The notes: generated by a model from the sequence alone, not told the origin. DNA of 64,000 bases from Actinomadura luzonensis (GCF_022664455.2 NZ_JAKRKC020000002.1:1-64000); one strand, 5' to 3'; positions 16,039 to 26,402 are shown, numbered from the stretch's first letter. Numbers and translations are program-made.

Positions 16039-19000
16039 GTCGAGCGGCACCTGACGCACCCCCGGCAGGTACGGATCCAGCTCGCCCAGCTCGAACCGCG
16101 CCATCCCGAGCACGTGCCAGAACTGCCCGCCCGGCTCCCCGTGCACCTTGTACCGGCCGTCCGGCGCCAGCGCCGCCCACCCCTCGGGCAGCCCGAGCAG
16201 CGTCGCCCGCCGCGCGCCGCCCGCCCAGAGGATCACCGCCCCGTCGTCGCCGGCGCTGGCCAGCAGGTCGCCGGCGGGGCTGAAGGCGACCGACCAGACC
16301 CGCCTGGCGTGCCCGGCCAGCGCGTGGAGCTGCCGCCCGCGCACGGCGTCCCAGACCCGGACGAGCTTGTCGTCGCCCCCGGTCGCGAGCCGCTCGCCCG
16401 AGGCGTCGAAGGCCACGCTCCACCACCGCCCGCCGCCCGCCGTCAGGGTGTGCGCCAGCCGCGGCTGCCAGGGCTGCCCGGGACGCAGCTCCCACACCAG
16501 CGCCCGCCCGTCGTTGCCGGCGCTGGCCAGGCGCCGCCCGTCGGGGGAGAAGGCGACGGAGTAGACGCGGTCGGTGTGCCCCTCCAGGGTGGCCACCCGG
16601 CCGCCGGAGGCGACGTGCCAGATGCGGACGAGCTTGTCGTCGCAGCCCGTGGCCACGTACGAGCCGTCGGGGCTGAACGCGATCGAGCGCACCCGCCCGC
16701 GGTGGTCCAGCAGGTTGGCCGCCAGCCGGCCGGTGGGCCGGTACCAGATGCGCACGCTGTCGTCGTCGTTGGCCGTGGCCAGCAGGTCGCCGCCGGGGCT
16801 GAACGCCTCGGCCCACACGTGGTCGGTCTCGGCGTGCAGCTCGCGCTCGTAGTCGCCGGTGACGGCGTTCCAGAAGTGCACGCCGCCGTCGTTGCTGGAG
16901 GTGGCCAGGACCGGCCCGGCGGGGGAGAACAGCGCCGAGATGAGCCGGTCGGCGGTGCCGCGGAACTCGCGCAGCCGGCGCCCGGTGCGCGGCTCCCACA
17001 CCCGCACGACGCCGTCGTTGCCGCTGGTGGCCAGCATGGAGCCGTCGGCGCTGAAGCGCACCGACGAGATGCGCCGCCCGTGGCCGCGCAGCACCCGCTG
17101 GCACTTGCCGGTGGCCGGGTCCCACAGCCGTACGGTGCCGTCGTTGCTGCTGGTGGCGAGCTGCTGCCCGTCGGGACGGAACGCGAACGGCCACACCGAG
17201 CTGCGGTGCCCGGTCAGCTCCACGCGCGGCCCGCCGCCCACCGGCTGCAGCCGCACCACGCCGCCGGAGTCGCCGGAGGCCAGGACGTGCCCGTCGGGGC
17301 TGAAGGTCACCTGGTAGACGGCCGCCGCGTGCGTGGTGTGGGTGCCGAGCGCGTGCCCGGACGGGTCCCACAGCCGCACGCCGCCCGCGGTGTCGCCGCT
17401 GGCCAGCAGCGAGCCGTCGGGCGCGAACGCCAGGCAGTAGACGCTGCCCGCGTGCCCGGTGAGGGTGTGCAGGAGCCGCCAGGAGGCGGTGTCCCAGAGC
17501 CGGATCGTGCCGGCCTCGTCGCCGGTGGCCAGCAGCCGGCCGTCGGGGCTCGGCACGGCGCGGTACACGCTGCCGCGGTGGCCGTCGAGGGTGCGCCGCA
17601 CCTGCCCCGTGCCGAGGTCCCAGACCCGCACGGCGCCCGCCGCGTCGCCCGTCACCAGCACCGAACGGCCGAACGCCGTGGTGTAGACGGGCGCCTGGTG
17701 CCCGGCCAGCTCGTGGGCGAGGCGGCCGGTCGCGCTCCCACACCCGCACGACGCCGTCGTTGCCGCTGGTGGCCAGCATGGAGCCGTCGGCGCTGAAGCG
17801 CACCGACGAGATGCGCCGCCCGTGGCCGCGCAGCACCCGCTGGCACTTGCCGGTGGCCGGGTCCCACAGCCGTACGGTGCCGTCGTTGCTGCTGGTGGCG
17901 AGCTGCTGCCCGTCGGGACGGAACGCGAACGGCCACACCGAGCTGCGGTGCCCGGTCAGCTCCACGCGCGGCCCGCCGCCCACCGGCTGCAGCCGCACCA
18001 CGCCGCCGGAGTCGCCGGAGGCCAGGACGTGCCCGTCGGGGCTGAAGGTCACCTGGTAGACGGCCGCCGCGTGCGTGGTGTGGGTGCCGAGCGCGTGCCC
18101 GGACGGGTCCCACAGCCGCACGCCGCCCGCGGTGTCGCCGCTGGCCAGCAGCGAGCCGTCGGGCGCGAACGCCAGGCAGTAGACGCTGCCCGCGTGCCCG
18201 GTGAGGGTGTGCAGGAGCCGCCAGGAGGCGGTGTCCCAGAGCCGGATCGTGCCGGCCTCGTCGCCGGTGGCCAGCAGCCGGCCGTCGGGGCTCGGCACGG
18301 CGCGGTACACGCTGCCGCGGTGGCCGTCGAGGGTGCGCCGCACCTGCCCCGTGCCGAGGTCCCAGACCCGCACGGCGCCCGCCGCGTCGCCCGTCACCAG
18401 CACCGAACGGCCGAACGCCGTGGTGTAGACGGGCGCCTGGTGCCCGGCCAGCTCGTGGGCGAGGCGGCCGGTCGCGCTCTCCCACACCCGCACCACGCCG
18501 TCGCCGCCCCCGGCCGCCACCAGCTCGCCGCCGGCGCTGAGGCGCACCGGCCAGACGCCGTCGGGATGGCCGGTCAGGGTGCGCAGCCGCTCGCCGGTGA
18601 GCGCGTCCCACAGGATGACGTCGCCGTCGCTCGCGCCGGTGGCCAGCAGGTCGCCGGCGAAGGTGACGGCGTAGACGCGGCCCCGGTGGCCCTGGAGGGT
18701 GCGCACGGGGGCGCCGCCCGCGCACAGCAGCACGCCGCCGTCCTCGTTGCCGATGGCGACGGTGGCGCCGTCGGGGCTGTAGGCGATCGGCTCGGGCAGG
18801 CGGCTGGTCTGGAAGTGGTAGCCGTACGGGACGCCGATCCCGGCGGGGGCGAACTCCACCTCGACCGGCTGGCCGGGCGCCACGGCCGCGCCGGGCAGCC
18901 GCGGCAGCGTGCCGGTGACGTCGATGAGCGCGGCCCGGTGCCAGCGGGCGTCCGTCAGCACCGCGTCGCTGAGGTCGGCGCGCGCCAGCCGCGCCCCCGA

Positions 19001-22000
19001 CAGGTCGGCGCCGGTGAGGTCGGCGCCGGTCAGCACCGCGCCGTCCAGCCGCGCGCCCACCAGCCGGGCCTCGCGCAGCACGGCCCGCGACAGATCGGTG
19101 CCGGCCAGCGTCGCCTCCGACAGGTCGGCGCCGGTGAGGTCGACCTCGCGCAGGTCGCGGGCCGAGAGGTCCTCGCCCTTGAGGTTGGCGCCGCGGAGGT
19201 CGGCGCGGGCCGGGGTGCGCAGCCGGGCGGAGATCTTGACGGCGTTGGCCCGGGACACGTCGTCGGCGGGCGGGCCGGCCACCCAGGCGCGCAGCGCCCG
19301 CACGTCGGCGAGGTCGCACAGGAACTCGACGGTGAGCGCCGACAGCGGCCGGCGGGCCAGCAGGGCGAGGTTGTCCATGGCGAGATGGCGGGCGATCAGC
19401 CACTCCATGACCGAGGCGTGGATGAACCCGAACATGCCCTCCTCGGTGCGCACCAGCAGGCTGCCCGAGCCCATCGCGTGCGCCGCGTGCGCGGCCGACA
19501 GCTGGCCGCTGGCGAGGTCGGTCAGGGTCTCGCCGACCTCGGTCAGCTCGTCGACGCCGAGCAGCGACTCGCCGGTCTCCCACAGCCGCAGCGCCAGCGC
19601 CGTCACCGCCCGCCACAGCTCGTCGGTGGTCAGCGCCTCGGCCGAGCCGGGCACCCGGGCCCGCCGCTCCTCGAAGGCCAGCCAGGAGCCGAGGATCTCC
19701 TCGTACAGCAGGGCCGGGCTGATCGTGTGGCGGGCCCCGGCCACGGTGCGCAGCCGGTCGGCGTCGAGGTCGGCGATGAAGGAGAGCATGCGCGGGTTCT
19801 GCGCGAGCGCCAGGAGGTCCTTGATCTCCCCCATGAGCGACATGCGGGCGCGCGCCTCGTCGCCGTCGTCGAAGCGGTTGGCGAGGTAGGAGCGGATCTG
19901 GTCGTGGGTGAAGTCCTCGACGCCGAGCACCCGCCGCTGCGGCAGCACGCCGACCATCTCGCCGAGCGAGGTGAGCACCTGGCTGTGCGACTTGAAGTGC
20001 TGGGTGCGGCTGGCCACCACGATCTTGGCCTTGTCCTCGGCGGCCGCCAGCAGGGTCGCCAGGTGGTCGGCGGCGCGGTCGTAGGTCAGCCGGGTCACCA
20101 GCTCGTCGAAGCCGTCGAACAGCAGCACGATGCGCCCCTGCCGCAGCAGGTAGCGGAACGCCTTGAGGTCGATGAACTCCTCGCCGTGCGAGGCCAGGTG
20201 GGCGGCCACCAGCGCGTCCACCGAGTGCGCCTTGTCCAGGGCGCGCAGCTCGATGAGGATCGGCGTCAGGTGCGGCAGCTCGGCCGGGATGCGCCGGGCC
20301 AGCTCGCGCAGCGCGAACGTCTTGCCGTGGCCGAAGTCGCCCAGCAGCAGCAGGAAACGGCCGTGGTCGGCGGCCAGCAGCCGCATCAGCTCGTCCGTCA
20401 GGCCCTGCCTGATCTGGCCGCCGGGGCGGTCCAGCTCGCGGTAGCGCTGCGGGACGTACAGCTCTGGCGGGTAGCGGCGGTCGGTGGTGAGCCTGGCGGT
20501 CTGCTCGCTGACGTAGCCGGTCAGGTCGAGCAGGCCCTGGAACTCGGTGAAGCTGCGCAGCCGGACCCCCTGCCGCATGAGGTCGTCGCGGATCCAGCGG
20601 GGCGCGGGCGGGCCCTGGCAGACCAGCTCGGCGGGCAGGCCGGCGGCGTGCGCCTGGCGGGCGAAGGCGTCGGCGGCCTCCTCGGTGACCTCGCCGACGT
20701 GCGCGCCGATCATCGTCTGCCGGACGAACCCGTCCTCGGGATGGGTGACCACGAGGTGGGCGGCGAACCTGCGGATCCTGGCCCGCTCGTGGCGCGCCTC
20801 GCACACCTCGGCGATGCGGTCGAGCAGCAGCTCGACCGGGCTCGGCGCGCGCTCCTCCGGCTTGGGCCGCGGCGGCGGCACGGCGGGGGCGCGGCCGGTG
20901 AACGTCGCCTGCGCGCCCTGCCACTTGCCCGCCTCCCGCTCCGGCGCGCCCGCGTCCGGCAGCCACCGGCGCAGCCCGGCGGCGGTGATCTCGATGACCT
21001 GGTGCCGGCCCGGGCGCGGCGCGGCGATGCGGCCCGCGCCGCCCGCGCCCTGGCCGCCGTGGAAGAGCAGGTTGATCCGGTGCGCGAGCAGCCGCTCGTA
21101 CGTCGGCGCGTCCCGCAGCTCGTGCGGCGGATGCCCCATGGCGCCCAGCCGCAGCCACCCGCCCTCCTCGTACGGCCGCAGCCGCTCGGCGAACCAGGCC
21201 GCCTGCGCCTCGCCCAGCAGCGCGTACGCGTCGCGCTCCAGATGGCTCATCGCCATCGTCGAGTTGAGCCCCGCCACGACCACCTTCAGGTCGGGCACCT
21301 CGAACAGCGTCCACGGCTGCCCGCCGTCGAACACCCGGTCGTCGAGCCCCTGGTAGACCTCGCCGAACAGGCCGGCGAAGTGCCGCCACTTCGGCCAGTA
21401 CGGCGGCTGCGGGCTCACGTCGTCGGCCTCGCACGTCATGAAGTACGCGCTGGCCGCCGCCTTGGTCACGTCGCGCGGGCCCGGCAGCAGCACCAGCCGG
21501 TGCGGCTCCAGCCCGAGCAGCAGCCGCAGGTCGGTGACGAACCGGGTGGCCTGCCCGAACTGCCGCAGGCTGCCCGACTCCGTCAGGTCGCCGCTGACGA
21601 CCATGAGGTCGGGGCGCGGCATGCCCCGGTCGTACATCGCGGTGAGGTCGGCCCAGATGCGCGCCTGCATGTCCTCCGGCGTGAACGGGTCGCCGGGCTC
21701 GGGCAGCGCCCGCCCGAACCGCGGCCCGCCGATGTGCAGCACGCTGACCGACTCGCGCCCCCCGCCGGTGCGCGCCGCGGGCGGGAAGGCGGGCGCGGTG
21801 ACCGGCGTGCGCCTGGCCCTGGCCCGCTCGGCGGCCGGCGGCGGCAGCGTCGGCACGGGCGGCGGCGCGCCTGCGCCGTCGGGGAAGGCGGGGGCGGACT
21901 CCGGCTTGGCCCGGCCCGCCAGCGCCTCGCCGACCCGGCCGAGCAGCAGCGCCCTGGCCTGCCCCGGGTCGGTGACGCCGAGCAGGTCGACCCAGGTGAT

Positions 22001-22336
22001 CGTGGACAGCAGCCCTTCGAGCTGGACGTCCTCCAGCCGGATCGTGACGAGCTTGTTGGAGGGGTTGTCGGGGTCGGCCCGCAGCGCCGCCTGCCACTCC
22101 ATGCGGCCGTAGCGCGAGGTCAGGTAGTTGCGCGAGAGCACGGCGACGACGAGCTGAGCCTCGCTGACGCCGCGGTCCATGAAGTCGATGAAGTTGGTGC
22201 CCGGGACGAAATCCCACGCCTGGATCATCGTCCGGTAGCCCGCGGCCTCCAGCTCCCAGGCGATCCACGTCGCCCACGCGGTGTCGGCGGGGGAGTAGCT
22301 GACGAAGATGTCGGTGGGCCTGCGCTCACGTGCCAT
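16027..22336 (-). pseudogene. TIR / phosphoesterase-like / NACHT / pentapeptide / WD40 conflict protein, frame broken by a 742-bp tandem duplication
   Basis: From the ATG at 22336 the domains are: TIR (residues about 5-125; DIFVSYSPAD, WDFVPGTNF, VLSRNYLTS), a calcineurin-phosphoesterase-like domain (about 195-450), a NACHT NTPase (Walker A GDFGHGKT near 666, Walker B LLFDGFDEL near 736), pentapeptide repeats of A(D/N)LxG type (about 1044-1130), and WD40 repeats from about 1180. Six WD40 units are encoded twice by a perfect tandem duplication. The 742-bp unit is not a multiple of three, so after about residue 1531 the frame becomes an Arg/Pro-rich nonsense tail that runs without a stop past 16027. 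Removing one copy leaves 5568 nt, an intact 1855-residue protein with about 15 WD40 blades ending LDSPI. By family, such STAND NTPases act as sensors that trigger a TIR NADase or similar effector in phage defence or cell death. Confidence 0.85.
16992..18479. repeat. Perfect 742-bp tandem duplication inside the WD40 region
   Basis: Copy 1 (16992-17737) and copy 2 (17734-18479) are identical over 746 bases and share a 4-bp junction, GCTC. I compared many blocks at an offset of exactly 742 and saw no difference. The duplication joins two sites that both code for VRVWE in WD40 units, where short GTGTGGGAG homology exists on the minus strand. 742 = 3 x 247 + 1, so the duplication shifts the frame. 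Confidence 0.93.
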
Positions 22337-22394
22337 GCCGCCCAGTATCCCCTGCCTGGTCGGGGTTTTGGAGCACGTGTGCGATCATCGGACG

Positions 22395-23564
22395 GTGCTG
22401 CGTCTCGGTGTGCTCGACTGGATCAGGATCGGGCTGCTCGTGCTCGGCCTGGTCTTCCTGGTGAGCGGGCTCCTGCCGTGGGAGGCCGCGGCCGAGAGCC
22501 TGCGCGAGATCTGGCCGCTGCTGATCTTCCTGGTGGCGATCATCGTGCTGGCCGAGCTGACCAAGGAGGCCCAGGTCTTCGACGCGATCGCGGCGCGGAT
22601 GGCGGTGCTGGGCCGCGGTAACTACGCGGCGCTGTTCCTGCTCTGCACGGTCTTCGCGGCGCTGGTCACGATCTTCCTGAACCTCGACACCACGGCGGTC
22701 CTGCTCACCCCCGTCATGCTCGCCCTGGCGCCGAAGGCCCGCATCGCCCCGCTGCCGCTGGCCATGACCACGATCTGGCTGGCCAACACCGCGAGCCTGC
22801 TGCTGCCGGTCTCCAACCTCACCAACCTCCTCGCCATGGGCAAGCTCGGCCTCGACGCGCAGGGGTTCGCGGCCCGCATGTGGGCGCCCCAGATCGTCGC
22901 CGTCCTGGTGACGATGGCGTTCCTGTGGGTGTTCTTCTGGCGCCGGGGGGAGCGGCGCGACCTGCGCTACAGCCCGCCGGTGCTGGAGCCGGTCGGCGAC
23001 CGGGCGCTGTTCGCCGCCGCGTCGGCCGGGTGCCTGCTGTTCATCGCGCTGCTGCTGCTCAAGGCGCACGTCGCGGTGGCCGCGGGGGCCGCGGCGGCGC
23101 TCGTCGTGGCGGCGTTCCTGCTGCGCGCCCGCGAGCGGCTGACCTGGCGGCTCTTCCCCTGGCAGCTCGTGGTCTTCGTGACGGGGCTGTTCCTGGTGGT
23201 GCCGACGCTCAGCCGGCACGGCCTGTCCGACCTGATGTCGTGGATGATCGGCGCCGAGGGCGATCCCTACCGCACCGCGGCCGTCGGCGCGGGCCTGTCC
23301 AACGCGATCAACAACCTGCCCGCCTACAAGGCGGTGGAGATCGTCATCCCGGCCGCCGACCAGGACCGCCTGCTGGCGCTGCTGGCCGGCACCAACGTCG
23401 GCCCGGTGGTCACGCCGTGGGCGTCGCTCGCCACGCTGCTGTGGTTCGAGTCGTGCCGCCGCCACGACGTGCAGGTGCCGATGCGCCGCTTCCTGCTCAC
23501 CGGGGCCGGGCTGGCGGCCGTCGGGCTGGTCGCCACCGTGTGGGCCCTGGAGGCGACGATCTGA
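22395..23564 (+). CDS. ArsB/NhaD-type (SLC13-like) membrane permease
   Basis: About 389 residues with ten or eleven predicted membrane helices. LLPVSNLTNLLAMGKL and TNVGPVVTPWASLATLLW match the two re-entrant loop motifs of the ArsB / ion transporter superfamily. The family exports arsenite or exchanges anions or Na+/H+. No arsR or arsC gene is nearby, so the substrate is open. The GTG at 22395 is chosen because hydrophobic sequence begins there; the frame upstream would overlap the divergent TIR-NACHT start. It ends convergent to the next small gene with 7 nt between. Confidence 0.8.
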   Translation: MLRLGVLDWIRIGLLVLGLVFLVSGLLPWEAAAESLREIWPLLIFLVAIIVLAELTKEAQVFDAIAARMAVLGRGNYAALFLLCTVFAALVTIFLNLDTTAVLLTPVMLALAPKARIAPLPLAMTTIWLANTASLLLPVSNLTNLLAMGKLGLDAQGFAARMWAPQIVAVLVTMAFLWVFFWRRGERRDLRYSPPVLEPVGDRALFAAASAGCLLFIALLLLKAHVAVAAGAAAALVVAAFLLRARERLTWRLFPWQLVVFVTGLFLVVPTLSRHGLSDLMSWMIGAEGDPYRTAAVGAGLSNAINNLPAYKAVEIVIPAADQDRLLALLAGTNVGPVVTPWASLATLLWFESCRRHDVQVPMRRFLLTGAGLAAVGLVATVWALEATI

Positions 23565-23571
23565 CCGCGGC

Positions 23572-23814
23572 TCACGCCGCCGCGAGCTGGTAGGCGTCCG
23601 CGACCGCGCCGAGCGCCCAGCGCATGCGGCGCACGTACGTCTCGGGGTGGTCGCCGGCCTCCTGCGCCACCAGGGCCGCGCACAGCGCCGGCTCGCCGCC
23701 GCAGGCGCACAGCCGCTCGGTGACGGCCTCCCTGACGGCGTACGGCGACAGGTCGTCGCTGGGCTGCAGAGCGGTCGTGAAGAGCACCTGCGCCAGCTCG
23801 GTCGTGGTCATCAT
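23572..23814 (-). CDS. Small conserved-looking protein of unknown function
   Basis: 80 residues, starting MMTTTELAQVLFTTALQPSDD, with GAGGAG six nt before the first ATG. It has a CACGGEPALC stretch with three Cys, then AALVAQEAGDHPETYVRRMRWAL. Composition and third-position G/C are those of a real gene. I recall similar small actinobacterial proteins but cannot name a family or function. Confidence 0.65.
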   Translation of the reverse strand: MMTTTELAQVLFTTALQPSDDLSPYAVREAVTERLCACGGEPALCAALVAQEAGDHPETYVRRMRWALGAVADAYQLAAA

Positions 23815-23936
23815 GTCGGGCTCCTCTTCCCCGTGTTTCCGTCACCCAATAAGACGACGAACGGCAGCGGAACTCATCGACATTCGACACACTTCTTCCG
23901 CGTATTTCTCCGCATTGGGGTCACGGGAGATCGAGG

Positions 23937-24737
23937 TCAGGGGAGGAGCGCGAGCAGCCCCGGGATGGCCCGCGGGTGCGCCGCGACGAAGCTGCGCCGC
24001 TCGGCCGGCGCGTCGATGCACGCCTCGAACGGGCCGCCGTCGAGCGCCCTGATGTCGATGCCCGCCTCCCTCGCCAGCAGCGCGCCCGCCGGCAGGTCGA
24101 CCGCCTCGGCCCGGTAACCGACGATGCCGTCGATGTCGCCCCTGGCCAGCATCGCCCACGACAGCAGCGGCGCCCAGAGCTGCAGGACCCGGCGGGCGGC
24201 CAGCTCGATGGCCTGCTTCAGCGCGTTCACCCGGTCGTCGTCCCTGCGCACGCCGTAGCCCTGCGTCCAGGCCAGCAGCGGGCCGTGCGGGCTCGGCGCG
24301 TACGGCGGCGCGAGCCGCGCCCCCGTGGAGGCCCTGGCCCCGCGCCCGCGCAGCGCCGACCACGTCTGCCCGGACACCGGGTCGTGCACGACGCCCAGCA
24401 CCGGCCGCCCGTCCCGGCACAGCGCCACGCCCACCACGAACGCCGGCAGCCCGATCGCGACGTTGTTGGTGCCGTCGAGCGGGTCGACCAGCCACGTCCA
24501 CTCGCCGCCCGCCGCGCCCACCAGCCCCGACTCCTCGGCGATCACGCTGTGCGAGGGGAAGGCCGTCAGGATGCGCTCCAGCAGCAGCTTCTCCGAGGCC
24601 AGGTCCAGATCGGTGACCACGTCGCCGGCCGCGCCCTTGGCCCGGACCCCGACCGCGCCCCGCGTGCCCTCCCTGAGCAGCGCCCCGGCGGCCTCGGCGG
24701 CCTCGACGGCGACCGTGCGAGCGTGGTCAAGGTCCAT
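23937..24737 (-). CDS. Inositol monophosphatase family protein
   Basis: 266 residues. Metal-binding and catalytic residues are present: AEES near residue 70, DPLDGTNN near 86-93, and the C-terminal VDLPAGALLAREAG equivalent to the family WDxAAG. The family dephosphorylates inositol phosphates, histidinol phosphate, PAP or fructose-1,6-bisphosphate using Mg2+. It is the last gene of a run with the 2TM protein and the cupin-like protein (10-nt gap to the latter), so the substrate may be set by that system rather than by core metabolism. The DPLDGTNN second position Pro and following Asn are intact, suggesting an active enzyme. Confidence 0.9.
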   Translation of the reverse strand: MDLDHARTVAVEAAEAAGALLREGTRGAVGVRAKGAAGDVVTDLDLASEKLLLERILTAFPSHSVIAEESGLVGAAGGEWTWLVDPLDGTNNVAIGLPAFVVGVALCRDGRPVLGVVHDPVSGQTWSALRGRGARASTGARLAPPYAPSPHGPLLAWTQGYGVRRDDDRVNALKQAIELAARRVLQLWAPLLSWAMLARGDIDGIVGYRAEAVDLPAGALLAREAGIDIRALDGGPFEACIDAPAERRSFVAAHPRAIPGLLALLP

Positions 24738-24747
24738 CGGGTACCCC

Positions 24748-25362
24748 TCAGGTCAGGTGCGCGGTGATCAGGCGGACGGCGAGCGCGGTCTCGCCGGGGC
24801 CGAGCGGCTGCCTGGAGACGCGGTGCGGCCCGGCGTCGAGCGGCCCGAGCGACAGGTCGTGGCTGCCCGGCCGGCCCCGGCCGAGCGCGATCGTGGCGGC
24901 CTCGCCGCCCTCGGGCACCACGCTGCTGTGGAACCGGCCGGCCGCGAGGGTGTAGGTGTCGCCGGCGCCGAAGACCTCCACCAGGCCGGTGGCGTGCCGC
25001 ACGGTGCGGCCGGTGGGCGAGATGCGGTCGCCCCCGGCGTCGCTGAGCACCTCGAACACCCGGTGGGTGGCCTCCGCCGCGGCGTCGGCGACCAGCACGT
25101 GCACGTTGCGCACCTGGCCGTACAGGACGTGGCTGACGAGGTCCCAGCTGTGGCAGTGGATCTGCGACGTGGTGCTCTCGGCGTGCGCGAGCGAGTCGGA
25201 CCACAGGTGGACGCAGACGCCCTCGCCGCCCTCGCGCTCCAGCGGCAGGCAGACGAAGCCCAGCGGGTGGCGCACCGCGCTCACCGGCCCGCTCAGCGCC
25301 TCCAGGGCCCACTCCCTGGCCCGCCCCGCCAGCACCCTGCGGTGGACGTCGCGGTAGCTCAT
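24748..25362 (-). CDS. Cupin-like protein in the 2TM-cupin-IMPase operon
   Basis: 204 residues. IHCHSWDLVSHVLYGQVRN carries two His and a following beta pattern like a cupin metal site, and FGAGDTYTLAAGRFHSSVVPEGGEAATIAL resembles the second cupin motif with another His. This suggests a metal-binding beta-barrel, but the exact family is not recognised. The ATG at 25362 overlaps the stop of the upstream 2TM gene as ATGA, so the two products are made together. The distinction from cysteine dioxygenase-like cupins cannot be drawn from sequence alone. Confidence 0.65.
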   Translation of the reverse strand: MSYRDVHRRVLAGRAREWALEALSGPVSAVRHPLGFVCLPLEREGGEGVCVHLWSDSLAHAESTTSQIHCHSWDLVSHVLYGQVRNVHVLVADAAAEATHRVFEVLSDAGGDRISPTGRTVRHATGLVEVFGAGDTYTLAAGRFHSSVVPEGGEAATIALGRGRPGSHDLSLGPLDAGPHRVSRQPLGPGETALAVRLITAHLT

Positions 25363-26402
25363 GAGTACGGGTCCACGGCGCGCAGGGCCTTGCGGGCGAT
25401 GTCCACCACGTCGCGGCCGTCGTAGGACTTGGGCAGGGCCATCCCGATCTGCTCGAACAACTCCTGCACCTCCTCGATCGTCGGCTCGTCGCTGAGCGGC
25501 GCCTTCTTGTACATCTCCAGCGGCACCCGGCGCGCCTGCTCGAAGCTGAGCCGCAGCTCGGTGTCGCAGTTCTCGTAGTAGAAGGTGCCCGCCAGCGCCG
25601 TCATCGCCATGTTCGGGTCCTCGACCGTCATGATCAGGCGGGTGCTGGACAGGTCCCAGCGGAAGGTCGTCATCGTGCGCGACAGGCCCACGGCGATGTC
25701 GAGCAGGCCGTAGCGCTGGCGGTGCCAGAACGCGGCCAGGATCGTCGCGTACGACTCCTTCCTGACCCGGTCGGTCGTCCACGTCTCGCCGGTGGCGTCG
25801 GGCGAGTCGGCCAGCGAGCGGCGGTAGTGGGCGTAGGCCTCGCACACCTCGGCGTCGGTGGGGTCGATCACCTCGACCCGCACGGTGAGGTGGCGCTTGT
25901 CGCGGCGCGCCGCGGCCACGCACGCCGGCAGCGTGACGGCCCGCAGGTAGGTGCCGGTGCCGCCCTTGAAGCTCCAGCGGGCGGTGTCCTTGCGGGCCTC
26001 GGCGTGCGACTGCGCGATCTCCTGCCGGCTGGCCAGCACCCGGACGAGCTGCAGGGAGTCGAGGGCGCGGCGGGTGCTGTGGGCCAGGGTCTCGATCTGC
26101 TCCATGCGGGCCAGGCGCACCGGCAGCTCGGCGAGCGCGCCCGAGGTGATCGTCCGCTCGACCGGGGCCTGGCGCAGCCGGTCGCGCAGCAGCGCGGTGG
26201 CCACCAGCGCGAGGATGACCAGCGTCGCGGCGCTGACGAGCTGGTCCTGGATCTCCTGGCCGCGCGGGCGCGGCCCGAAGACGTCGTCGGGCATGATGCC
26301 GAGCACGCCCACGACGATGGCCAGGACGAGCGCGATGGCGCCGTCGGCGTTGCGCGCCGCCCACGGGGCGGCCCGCTTCATCGCCCCCACGAACCGTGCC
26401 AT
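25359..26402 (-). CDS. Two-helix membrane protein with an unrecognised cytoplasmic domain
   Basis: 347 residues. Two hydrophobic helices lie at about residues 20-40 (DGAIALVLAIVVGVLGIM) and 55-75 (LVSAATLVILALVATALL). The rest is soluble and includes ARWSFKGGTGTYLRAVTLP near residue 145, a conserved-looking GGTGTYLR stretch, and a C-terminal QARRVPLEMYKKAPLSDEP segment. I cannot assign the domain to a named family. The architecture, short 2TM anchor plus soluble domain coupled to enzymes, resembles membrane effectors of signalling or conflict systems, which is inference only. First gene of a three-gene operon. Confidence 0.65.
   Translation of the reverse strand: MARFVGAMKRAAPWAARNADGAIALVLAIVVGVLGIMPDDVFGPRPRGQEIQDQLVSAATLVILALVATALLRDRLRQAPVERTITSGALAELPVRLARMEQIETLAHSTRRALDSLQLVRVLASRQEIAQSHAEARKDTARWSFKGGTGTYLRAVTLPACVAAARRDKRHLTVRVEVIDPTDAEVCEAYAHYRRSLADSPDATGETWTTDRVRKESYATILAAFWHRQRYGLLDIAVGLSRTMTTFRWDLSSTRLIMTVEDPNMAMTALAGTFYYENCDTELRLSFEQARRVPLEMYKKAPLSDEPTIEEVQELFEQIGMALPKSYDGRDVVDIARKALRAVDPYS

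Noticed and set aside
15884..17737. Arg/Pro-rich C-terminal continuation of the TIR-NACHT frame
   Set aside because: The correct WD40 sequence continues in another frame; this tail is out of frame and ends inside the TetR gene.
17822..22621. A 1599-residue plus-strand open frame across the TIR-NACHT gene
   Set aside because: Composition is that of an antisense shadow in very GC-rich DNA; no conserved motif and no promoter.
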